This document shows positions 9,731-18,629 of a stretch of DNA of 24,448 nt, piece after piece. A program made the position numbers and the translations under genes. Below the pieces are notes generated by a model that worked only from the letters and a program-made list of their open reading frames with translations, made no database searches and was not told where the DNA came from. Location of the stretch: the NCBI GenBank assembly GCA_034696485.1, contig JAQIWT010000296.1:1-24448 (forward strand), written 5' to 3'. Each line of letters opens with the position of its first letter. Position 1 is the first letter of the stretch. Origin of the DNA: Isohypsibius dastychi. Lineage: Eukaryota > Tardigrada > Eutardigrada > Parachela > Isohypsibiidae.

Positions 9731-11309
9731 ATGTCTGCGCATTCTGAAGCCCAACCATCCGCGTGCATTTATTGCCAGGATTCGATCCATGAGTCGGTTT
9801 CTCCGTTCCCGAAAGTCGCGAAAAGTCCAGTGGGGACTTATCATGAGATGACCTTTGCCGTGCATTCCAATGAGGAAAATCGAATCATGATAACATTCCT
9901 TCCTATGACGGTAAGTGTTGAGCTATTTCGTACAGGAATCACTTGCGAACTGACAAAACGAACGGTTGTTGGAGAAAGCATGATTTTTCTAACTGTGTTC
10001 TTTTTCCAGATTGACCTTGAGCACCTGGAACACCTATGCAGTTCACATGGCGATATCACATCACCTATCGAACTTGTGAAAAGACCAGGACAACGTGAGA
10101 GTAATGTGGCTTCGTTTTTGCTTTGCTTGCTTGGCTATTTATCATGCTGCATTTTTCATTCGCATTTTGTTCCCTGGTTTAGTTTTGTTCTTTCAGGTAT
10201 GTGCTATGCATTTGTAACATTCTCTTCGGCTGATGCTTGTAACAATGCCATCAATGCGCTTATGGGATTGGAAATCGGAGGGAAACGACTGAAGGTATTT
10301 CACTTCCGGTTATCTTTTTGGTCTGAATTTCGCGAGATTTTAAACATGAAATCCCATGTTACGAGTTATTTCTATGTGTTCTTCACTTGATACAGAATTT
10401 AATTTTTAGGCGTTTTTCGCACGTCGTTGCCAGCCAAGAACTACACATGGTCTACTGCACATATCGTCACTTCCGGTCAACTGGTGCGTTCATGATTTTG
10501 CCGAACTAGGTCATCGATTTGGTATGCCTCTGCACGTGAAGTTACTCCTTGACCCTGTCACCGGTAAATCTCATCGATTTCAATTTATCATTTTGCTAAT
10601 TCCTGTTTGTTCAACTGAAGGTATCAGCAAAAGAGTCGGCTTCATTCGTTATTCTACTCGCAGTCAAGCAGCCAACATTCTGCAGCTCCTGAACGGCTTT
10701 GTTCCTCCAGGAGAACTTATTCCAGTCTGTGCAACATGGAGTCATCGGAGTATCCCCAAAGTCAAGCCAACTGTCCAAATGGAGATTCAATCGCCCGTCC
10801 AACCGGAAGTCAGCGGATCCTCGACTCAATCTGTCTTCTGCATGCCATCTTCGTCATCTGCACCGATTGCGCCTCTTTCGACACAGAAAGTTGGATTACT
10901 CACCACAGCTGCTCCCTCTCCTCCAACTACATCATCGGCTCAACAAAAAGACCGGAAGTATTCAATTTTGGTTACTGGCTTTCCAGACAGTTGTGGTGGG
11001 ATAGACTTGTGGAAACTGTTCACTCAGTACGGGAAGGTCACATCTGTTCAGGTGATTTCTCCTGTTTTCAGGAGCTTCACCTGGTTATTTAATTTTGATT
11101 TTTGAATAGGTGCTGAAATTCGGGGATCCTGCTGGCCATGGCCGGGCAATTGTGATTATGGAGAACGGAGAACAGGTTCGGATATCTATCTTTTTTGCAC
11201 TTCATTTTTGAATTTCTCAAGTTTTCTATAGGCTTTCAATGCGGTCTTGTCGCTACACGGCTATGCTGTAACTACCTCGAACCGCCTCTGCGTACAACCA
11301 TGCAAGTAA
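9731..11309 (+). CDS. Divergent ELAV/Hu-like RNA-binding protein with three RRMs
   Basis: Seven exons: 9731-9910, 10010-10094, 10197-10294, 10410-10563, 10621-11051, 11110-11175 and 11232-11309, giving 363 residues. RRM1 (about 51-125) has RNP2 IMITFLPM and RNP1 MCYAFVTF. RRM2 (about 134-210) has RNP2 LLHISSLP and RNP1 KRVGFIRY, and follows RRM1 closely. A Ser/Pro/Gln linker (about 211-280) precedes RRM3 (285-363), which starts YSILVTGFPD and ends on RLCVQPCK at the stop. Two adjacent RRMs, a hinge and a C-terminal RRM is the ELAV/Hu architecture, and the phrases NAINALMGLEIGGKRLK and LLLDPVTGISKRVGFIRY match that family. Such proteins bind U/AU-rich RNA and control splicing, stability or translation. 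RRM3 has a degenerate RNP1 (HGRAIVIM, no aromatics), so its RNA contact may be lost. An in-frame ATG at 9554 lies upstream of the TATA box and is rejected. The last intron uses a GTTCGG donor. Confidence 0.85.
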
Positions 11310-11620
11310 TCAGCCGGACATCATAACCCAAATCGGACGTTCTGAATTGCCGCATTTGGACTCCAGACTGACTACAAGCTTGTTTTTGTTTTTGACGATG
11401 AATTGATGAATGACCATTGCTAGAATTCAGTATTTCTTTTTCTCCGATTGTTTTTACCGATTGTTTTTATAAGATTTTATCAGTCATGAGATTTTATAAG
11501 GAACGAGATTTTTTTGCGAGGTCTCTGGCTATTTCAGACGCGCGATGTTTTCCATTAAAATTAATCACGAAAACAACTTCTGTTCCAGTCGGTTAGAACA
11601 ACAGACACTCTTTATTCATC
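11310..11620. other. Convergent 3' region between ELAV-like and HhH genes
   Basis: Contains both 3' untranslated regions. AATAAA on the minus strand (TTTATT at 11611-11616) lies five bases after the stop of the HhH gene and is its likely polyadenylation signal. No gene is seen. Confidence 0.5.
11611..11616 (-). terminator. Polyadenylation signal AATAAA of the HhH gene
   Basis: AATAAA on the minus strand lies a few bases after the TGA at 11623-11621. Confidence 0.5.
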
Positions 11621-12382
11621 TCATTCGTGCAATCTTTTGAAAGATGGCTTCTCCTGTTCAAAGTCGTCAGAAGGAAGGCGATGTTTCCGAGCAACAACAT
11701 TCGGTACAATTTTGTTAAAATAATTGTCTCTCACATTCGAAGCAATAACTTTTCCAATGTTCTTGAGAGCGATCGCTTGCTCATAAGTTTCAATATGCAC
11801 TTCCGCCTGGGAGATCGCCCTTGCCGCCTTGAAGTATGAAACGCTAGGCCAGTCAGGTCCATTAGATGGCTTCGATGAAGCTTGTCTTGCGCGGGCTTCC
11901 TTCAATAAAAACGCATGGAGTCCATGATTCATCGAGTTGCGAACCGCATTTGGACTTGCAAGTGGCAATCCAGCTGTATCAGCGTCGCCTCCCGAAGATT
12001 TGTCCGACCGCATGCATGCTGCTGAAAAACTTGAATACTTGAATTTCGGAAAAACAAATTCTACAATATTTTCTATTCTACCTGGCACTTCGTTGTTGCA
12101 GGTCTTTTGGAAATACGCATGAACAAAATCACCCATCCAGGATTGAACACCCGCATATTCTTTGGCCTCTACCCTCGAAGAAATGAACTGATCCGCGAAT
12201 GCAATTCGTTTAGCACAAGAACGATAGATTGCTCCGGTCGGCCGCTCGCCACTTTTCTTAAAATCACTGTCGCAGCATCTTCCTTTTTCCAAAAAAGCCT
12301 CAATCAGTCCCCGGTTGCACTGGTTTTTGATTTCCATGTCCGAAATATTCATGGTGGAGGGGTAACTGTCGTCCATGGACAT
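11621..12382 (-). CDS. Protein with two tandem helix-hairpin-helix-like (MUS81 N-terminal/HHH_8 type) modules
   Basis: A single coding exon of 253 residues. A clean intron lies just upstream (12384-12435, GTAAGA...TTTTTAG), so the ATG at 12382 is the first after the acceptor and the upstream exon is untranslated in this frame. Residues 152-223 contain NHGLHAFLLKEA, SYFKAARAI and ALKNIGKVIASNV. This is the layout of the N-terminal DNA-binding helix-hairpin-helix of MUS81 and the polymerase-beta-like HHH_8 fold (a NP..L..WL-like helix, a Y..A...I helix, then L..IG..I). Residues 23-93 align with it (NRGLIEAFLEKG, AIYRSCAKRI, SWMGDFVHAYF), so the module is duplicated. The first copy lacks the GIG-type hairpin. 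There is no nuclease domain. A structure- or DNA-binding accessory role is inferred. The tail is basic and probably disordered. It is divergent from the gene at 12766, with start codons 384 bp apart. Confidence 0.6.
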   Translation of the reverse strand: MSMDDSYPSTMNISDMEIKNQCNRGLIEAFLEKGRCCDSDFKKSGERPTGAIYRSCAKRIAFADQFISSRVEAKEYAGVQSWMGDFVHAYFQKTCNNEVPGRIENIVEFVFPKFKYSSFSAACMRSDKSSGGDADTAGLPLASPNAVRNSMNHGLHAFLLKEARARQASSKPSNGPDWPSVSYFKAARAISQAEVHIETYEQAIALKNIGKVIASNVRDNYFNKIVPNVVARKHRLPSDDFEQEKPSFKRLHE

Positions 12383-12383
12383 T

Positions 12384-12765
12384 CTAAAAAAAAACAAATA
12401 CTACTAGTGAATGTTCCGAAAAAACTTCGTCTTACCTCGGTAGATCCGGATGAATAAGGGAAGCGAATCACCTGCGAACCCCAGAAACCACCAAGATCCC
12501 GGAATGAATTTTCCGAACGATTCAAGCGAAGCGAAGATAAATTCAGTCGCTTCGCTTGACACAGGCGCAGGATTAGCGAACATTTGTAATGCACCAGGGG
12601 TAACCGAAGACATCTAACGAATCAACCAGACGCCTCTGAAATTCCGGTATGGTACTTGGCGATAAAAACAGTGATCGCAGGGTTTCCCATGAATGCTCAA
12701 TGGATTTCAAAGTCTGTGGCTCCTTTCGTCGATCGATATCTCGTTGTCGTCTGTAAATAATTATC
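12384..12765. promoter_or_regulatory. Divergent intergenic interval with 5' leader intron and a perfect hairpin
   Basis: Holds the leader intron of the minus-strand HhH gene (12384-12435), its presumed noncoding first exon, and the promoter of the plus-strand gene at 12766. A 13-bp perfect inverted repeat lies at 12522-12559. I see no TATA box. Confidence 0.45.
12522..12559. repeat. Perfect 13-bp inverted repeat with 12-nt loop
   Basis: TCAAGCGAAGCGA (12522-12534) and TCGCTTCGCTTGA (12547-12559) are exact reverse complements. GCGAAGCGA repeats inside each arm. The element lies in the presumed leader of the HhH transcript, so it could form an RNA hairpin or be a dimeric protein-binding site. 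Confidence 0.85.
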
Positions 12766-15740
12766 ATGGCAGCCAGTGGGAAGAAGAAGGATGGACAACA
12801 AAAGGCGCGTAAACCAGCGACATTGCTTTCAACTGCCGGGATTCGCAAAACTGCAAAAAACACCTCTGCTCTTCCGGGGAAGTTTGTTGCTCCTAGGCGA
12901 TCAACGCGTGACAGGAAATCCTCCAATATTTCTGGATGCTCTGCCCTTGACGAAGAAGATGACGATGTTCTTAAGAGCCGATTCGAAAAGTATCATCGAA
13001 ACCGAAAGGGTGAGTGATTTCGCAGATTTATTTGAATATTTGAGGCTAAAAGATATGTTAATTTCGTTTCATCGTCAGAATTCATAGTCGTAAAAATCGA
13101 ACAAGATGGACACTCGTGTTTGCTGGATTTCACTTCCAGAAGCGTTCGCTTTCGAATAACCTTTCGTGAAAAGAGACCAAATGCAGTTTCCTACGAAGTT
13201 GGGGATTTTGTGAAAGTACCATACGTTCCACATGGCAAAAGGTGAGGCTTTATTTCAATCAACTAAACTAATACAAAAAACTTATTCTGGCTTTAGGAAA
13301 GCTGACTGGTACGATTCGGAGATAATGTTAATCACAAAAGATGTTGGCGAGGCCTACCGGAAACGAGATGAAATAAATTCAGTCAACACAGAAATCCGCA
13401 AGGTACCTTATTCTCAAGATCGCCTTTTGCTCATTAAATGAAACCCGTTTCCCAATTTAGACGAACGAATTAGAAACTGGTTATGCAAGCGAAACTAGCC
13501 TGGAAGAAATTGTCAAAGCAAAAAACTCGAAAAATTCACACGGCAAGTAACGTCATGCTTTAACATGATTATCTAAGATGGTTCCTCGCCATATTGTGAA
13601 AAATGTAATTTTCGCAGAACGTCAACAAACCCTGGAAGTTGCCACCGGATCCACGTCAAAATGCCATCATCATTCAAAGCAACACGAAAGTAACAATCAC
13701 TGTAACAGTTTTTTATCCTGTCATTTCCGCTTGTGTTTCCTTGTCAGAAGGTAGATCCATGGACCCACCACCTGCTGTGCCGAGAAGAAAAAAGCCACCA
13801 GCATTTCCTGTAGCTGCCTCACTGCCGCTGCCAGAAACTTCACCGAGAACTTCGCAATCTACCTCGCGAGAATCCACTCCAGCTCCTCCTATCCGCAAAT
13901 CCCCGAAGAGTAAGTTTCAGAAGCAAGGTGCTGTTCGAAGCATGAAGAATGTTTTTTATCGTAGGGTTCGCTCCGCCGCGGAATCTGCCGCAGCTCCAGA
14001 AGCCTAGTAAAATTATCAAGCCACCACTTCCGGAGATTTCGCCGCGGACATCGCGATCGAATACGCAAGAACCGACTCCATACACTGTTATCCCGAAGCA
14101 AAGTAAGTTTTTCACCTCGATAACCGTGCACTGCCTTATTCTTGATAACAGAACTTCACTAAAAATCCGAAGTTCACAATTTATTTTTAATTCATTAAAA
14201 CCTCGTGAACTTCTATTTTTAGAACGGAACCCAAATAGCAAAAACACCAACAGTCGGGAATTAGTCGGTAATAATAAATGGTTAGTTTTCGCTGAGGGAT
14301 TAATTCCATCGTGATTTGCTTCAGATGACAGAGTGGGCACAGCAATCAGCCAAAAGCGCTCGGTAGGTACCGGAAGTGCTGCAGATGGAAGAATTGACAG
14401 AGACGACGGTATGATCATTGTCTTTGGTTCTCTTGATCTGAACTGGTCTGATTTGTTACTTCTGACCCGTTTGTGTAGAATTCGACGTGAACCGAAGGAA
14501 GAAGCGAATTTCGAAAGCTCCGATTCAAAGTAAAATCTTTTTCTTTTTCTCGATCATCGTAAAACAAACTTTATGTTATAGACGAAGGATCATCCGCCAA
14601 GAAGCAGAAGTCAAGTATTACAAAACAAGTCAGATCAAGCGAAGGTAAAATTAATCACAGATGAAAATCAAACTGTCAAATCAATTTGCATGGAATTTGC
14701 ACAGGAGAGAGTCCACCGGAACAAACAGTGGATTCTGAAGGCGAACGAAGTTCAACTCGCCGATCTCAGTCGAATGCGATTGTCAGAACCGAACAAAATG
14801 ACGAAGGTGGCTCTTCAGATGCTGACGAAGTTTCAAACGTTGGGACTAGCCAAGTGGATGAAACATCGCAAGATGCAGAAATTGGATCCGGAAACCAGGC
14901 CCATCGAACCAAACCTGCCACAACGAAACGGAAGCATGTGAAAGGTATGGCAAATACAATCAACGCATTACATTGATTCAGTCTCCAGTAACAGTTGCAT
15001 TTAGATGGAAGGGGGACTATTAAAGAAAAGATCCAAAAAAATGACCAGCGTCCTTCAATGCGAAGTAATTTCCTTAACATCTTCTTCCGTCATTCGTGAA
15101 TATCGAATTAAGTGTTTCATTCAATGTTTAGACCGTTTATTTCTGCAACATTATTGGCAGTCCAAACCTGACGACGACAGGAAAAGAAAGCTCCAGAAGA
15201 CGCTAGTTCGAGGTCTTCAATGTCATGTCTACAAATCGGTGCTTCGAAGTCTCGATCAAAGCTACGGACCAGATAAAAAAGGAAATGGACCTTCCGCCGT
15301 TAACGACTATGCCATCCGTTTATTCATCCATATGTGCGGCGGAGAAAACGTCATTGTCGATATGAAAAGAAAATTCCGTGATGTCGCTTCCGTTTCACTT
15401 CTCAGCAGTGACGACGCTATCTTGGCGATAATGGGTAATCATAATCTTCGTGATACGATTTCCCGACTATCCAGTTCAGATTTTCACTCTTCATTTTGCA
15501 GGTTATGTTGGAGAACAGTTCAAATTAAAAGACAACAGAGAACTTCAGCGCGGCCCAATGCTTCGTCGCTTCAATGCCCGAATCAACCGTCTATTTGAAA
15601 ATGTCTTGGAATCCGAGGGTATTCAACAGAAAATCAAACAAGCAAAGAAACTCCGGCTCCCTAGTTCCAGTAATGATTCTTCGTCTGGATTGGAGTCCGA
15701 TGCACAGAATTCCAACGAAGATGAGGATGGGGATTGTTGA
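12766..15740 (+). CDS. Large 15-exon, probably nuclear protein with Ser/Pro-rich duplicated exons (683 aa, unrecognised family)
   Basis: Exons: 12766-13009, 13079-13241, 13297-13402, 13461-13542, 13618-13689, 13748-13909, 13965-14102, 14223-14267, 14325-14408, 14479-14529, 14582-14644, 14705-14944, 15005-15064, 15132-15434 and 15502-15740. The frame stays open over 684 codons. Intron phases are 1, 2, 0, then 1 for all eleven remaining introns. Residues 1-81 are basic (APRRSTRDRK). Residues 82-171 look folded (FIVVKIEQDGHSCLLDF, YEVGDFVKVPY) and recall a small beta-barrel, but no named domain is claimed. Exons 6 and 7 encode similar segments (LPETSPRTSQ and LPEISPRTSR). Residues about 200-500 are Ser/Thr/Pro/Lys-rich and disordered. 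Exons 14-15 encode a second folded region (residues about 504-630, LFIHMCGG) and an acidic tail ending NEDEDGDC. Intron 4 needs a GC-AG donor to keep frame. A decayed paralogue lies at 18630-20995. Confidence 0.75.
13543..13617 (+). other. Probable GC-AG intron
   Basis: The exon ends ...TTCACACG and the intron begins GCAAGTAACG, a good match to the GC-AG donor consensus. Using GTAACG three bases on instead shifts the phase and leads to TAG at the next junction, whereas the GC donor keeps the strongly protein-like downstream frame (GRSMDPPPAVPRRKK). Confidence 0.6.
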
Positions 15741-16305
15741 TGTCTTTTTTCTGCGGACCAGTCATTTTCTGAGCTAATGTTTTTCGTTTTCTTCTGCCTT
15801 TTTATGTGACTTTGAATGTAAATGTAAAAGGGACCATCTCGCTTCTTTCGATTTTCCGATGTTTCCACCCGGGTCCCACAAAGTGAAAAAATCATAAAGT
15901 GACCTTTAAGCGTGATGCTATATTCCGGTGAATACAAAAATGCCCATCTGTGATACAATGAACTGTATGTTCTCCAATTCTGACTTTCCGGTACTCCTGT
16001 GACCATTGCTAGCGCCACTCTCATGGTCCCTTTTTCAGTACATGAGCGTATACTCAGATCTGCATTCACGGTATAAACATTCGACGTGACTCTCACCGTG
16101 TACAAGATGATTTAAGTAGGAGCGTATTAGCCAATGTTGCTTTGAGTGTCGGATGTCGACTTGGGAACACTTCTCGCGGTTAAAAGCTACGTTTTCGACA
16201 CATGTGGTCTCGGTGGTTGCGATCACCTAGTGTCTCATCAATTTTTGCTCTGAACAATAGATCACTCTGCCGTCATTTTGTACTCACTCGGTCGGTCAAA
16301 AATGG

Positions 16306-16879
16306 GCTGCTTGAAATTGCGAATCTTCGGGAAGTATATGCGGATCTTTGAATGAGATCTTCCAAGGAACGTTATTGCGCATTCGAGATACTCAAGGTAC
16401 TCCATGGCCGGCCGGTTGTCTGACACACTGTCACTTATGCACGGCATGGTTAAAGGCCAAAATAGCAGCCCATTGTAGGTATCCGAGTCCAGGAATAACA
16501 ATTATCTCCTTCAATGTTACAAAACTCTTTTGCTATTCCTGGATGCTATGCTCTCAGCGCATTCTTCGTACCAGTGAAACTGACCGTAGTAAGTCTCATG
16601 TGTGTTTTATCGCCCGTTCATCCACCTATTCAGGAAATCAAAGATTCCGGTAATTGGTGCAATGACGTACAAACGAGGCTGCATTTCCTTTCACCCCATC
16701 TCTGTTCTGAGAACCAAATCATCGGTGGAACTATTGTGTTTGATCTGGTAGATCTGCAACCAGTATCATAACTATCACTGGCAGACCTAACCTGAACAAG
16801 CGATGATGGTCTCGCTTGGACGAAGGGAGTGTGTGTGGCATTCCAGCGTAGATCTAACCACAATGCCGGCCGAACGTGA
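16306..16879 (+). CDS. Candidate Cys-containing gene, 5' end unknown (weak)
   Basis: Three or four exons fit together. An open segment ends at 16478 (WPAGCLTHCHLCTAW region, phase 2) and has a stop just before 16306. Then come 16558-16588, 16634-16747 and 16847-16879 with a TGA. The introns are 16479-16557 (GTATCC...CTCTCAG), 16589-16633 (GTAAGT...TATTCAG) and 16748-16846 (GTAGAT...TTCCAG), and all keep the frame. The product would carry spaced cysteines (ICGSLNE, GCLTHCHLC, NWCND, PHLCSE). After the TGA, the same frame continues with another Cys-rich stretch (KYCTKKRDGRKCDYE, GYCNACSAF, 16880-16990), so the gene may be broken or spliced differently. No ATG or signal peptide was found, so the first exon is missing. 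The family is not recognised. It may be a decayed gene. Confidence 0.3.
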
Positions 16880-17059
16880 TCTAAGAATAATAAGAAATAC
16901 TGTACCAAGAAACGAGATGGTCGAAAATGTGACTATGAGGCAGCTACTGGGTATTGTAATGCATGCAGCGCTTTCTTGTCAGACGTCACGAAACAGTAAG
17001 AACAAGCTCAAAAGGTCACTTTCCTTTGTGCTGAGACTGAGATGACTCCAGAGCATTCG

Positions 17060-17941
17060 TGGTGTTTTTGACTTTCATAACCTGCGTAAGGGTTGGATCT
17101 TAAGTTCTGGTTGAACGCACCAGGTACAGCTGTCGAACAGGAAGAAATACGTTCGGTTCGCTCGTGACTTGCATGCAAACCAGAAGACGTGTTTAATGAC
17201 GTGTTTAATGAAAAAGGAGCGCTGCAGGGGGAATCAAGTGACAGATAAAACACTGTGTTCTACTTATGCAATTCCCCGGCCCGCGCTTAGCTTGATATTT
17301 CAAATACGTTTACTAAAATGTCATGCTCGATAACCGGATATGTATCTCTCCAGGAATATGTTTTGTTATTGCAGGGCGGATGACGTTAGGGGCGTCATTA
17401 GGCTAGGCGTGGGATCCCAGCTAAGACGAGGACTGGGAAATGGGCGAAAAATCGGCGACCAAAAAAGTTGACCGATAAAGCATGCGCTTAATTAGCGATC
17501 AAGTAATCTGATCGTTTCTCACCAATTATTTCTGTGTCCGAAACTCCGAAGTCCGAAACCGCATCGGCGAAAAATTTGGCGGTGAGAAATCGGTGGAACA
17601 TACAGGTGGAAATTAGCGGTTTAGTCGGCACCGGAAATCGGTGGCATTACGGTAGAATATGTTGAAAAAATAAAATCCTAATGGCGAAAACCAGTCAGCG
17701 TTCTTTCACGTTCGTTCTAGTTTTGTAAGATCAACAAGCAACATGTTAACATCAAAATCACATAAGGGCCAAAAAGCAATACTATTTCAATTCAGAATTT
17801 CCAGCTGCGTCAGGCAACAGATGGAACACCGCCGAAAAATAATCTAGTTAAAGATTCTGAGCATCACAAAAATTGGTTGGGCAAAAGAATCAATGGCTTT
17901 CAATAATTAATTTCGCAGATCAAGCCATATTAAAGTAGAGC
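17060..17941. other. Intergenic region with degenerate GGCGAAAAAT / ATCGGTGG-type repeats
   Basis: No gene is supported. Between 17437 and 17645 related words recur: GGCGAAAAATCGGCGACC, GGCGAAAAATTTGGCGG, and GAAATCGGTGG twice (17586-17596 and 17634-17644). Similar words appear at 21602-21626 and 23399-23415, so this may be an old dispersed repeat. Confidence 0.45.
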
Positions 17942-18356
17942 TTAACTGGCGACTTGCGGCTGACAAGACGGACACTGGGCACCATTGCGCTGATTCACCA
18001 GCCACCATTGGGTAATACATGGAGAACAAAATGTGTTGCCGCAGCCGAGAGTAGAGATTCCATGGACGATCGGGTGCTTCTGCAACCAGCCTGTCGACGC
18101 GAGTGAAGTTCTCGGGGACAAATGTCAGACACTTCCGGTTGAAATTCGGCAACGATCAACGAATAGTACTTGTCTTGCCAATTAGGTGAGTTCTTCTCGA
18201 GGTACGTAGCATGCGATTTCTGCAAAGAAAATCTGGTCGAAAACACCGTGACGGTAACAGCTCGCACGTTTTTTAGCTTTTCGAAAATTTTCGAATGATT
18301 CGAAAGATTCCGGATACCTGAAGCTTGTCCTCTTTCTTGCTAGAGTATCGCGACAT
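17942..18356 (-). pseudogene. Degenerate RING-finger paralogue (87 codons, zinc ligands missing)
   Basis: Exons 18356-18318, 18219-18133 and 18079-17942 join in phase 0. The last exon begins KHPIVHGISTLGCGNTFC and continues SPCITQWW...CPSC, closely matching KHELAAGLSALTCGHCFC and TPCVQAWW...CPKC of the RING gene at 1354-2369. The intron is at the same point, immediately before KH. The preceding exon, however, lacks the CxxC pair that opens the RING, and the conserved His is Asn (N57). Zinc site 1 therefore cannot form as in a normal RING, and most of the coiled coil is absent. It is either a relic of a local duplication or a short expressed protein with a half RING. The frame is intact, which keeps the second option open. 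The donor at 18132 lies within a CCGGAAGT word. Confidence 0.6.
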
Positions 18357-18507
18357 AGCGGTAGCTCAATCTTTGTTATTATAAGGTTCAAAACAAACTG
18401 AATTCCCGAGAGACGACAGATATCCGGATGAAGCAACTTCTGAAACTGAAAAAACTCAGGTGAAATTCACCAAAAAAACCAAAACATGAGAACCAGCAGA
18501 AAAATTC

Positions 18508-18519
18508 GGGGGGGGGGGG
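18508..18519 (+). repeat. Homopolymer run of 12 G
   Basis: Twelve consecutive G, about 110 bp upstream of the first ATG of the decayed paralogue. Long G runs are rare in this AT-leaning sequence and can form quadruplexes or slip during replication or sequencing. Confidence 0.9.
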
Positions 18520-18629
18520 CTTCGTTCCTCAGGGTTAACCCGCTTCCGCAGTTTATGACGTCAGCCTCGAAGGTTGCTGGATTCATTTTGGAGTTTTTGA
18601 ATTGTCATATTTGGTTGTATCTCGCAGCC

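Noticed and set aside
15132-15740. BEN domain in the C-terminal part of the 683-aa protein
   Set aside because: Helix-rich appearance only. The characteristic BEN residues could not be aligned.
15623-16105. 160-codon open frame on the minus strand overlapping the end of the 12766-15740 gene
   Set aside because: Part is antisense to well-supported coding exons. The rest shows no domain, and an ORF of this length is expected about once by chance in a window of this size.
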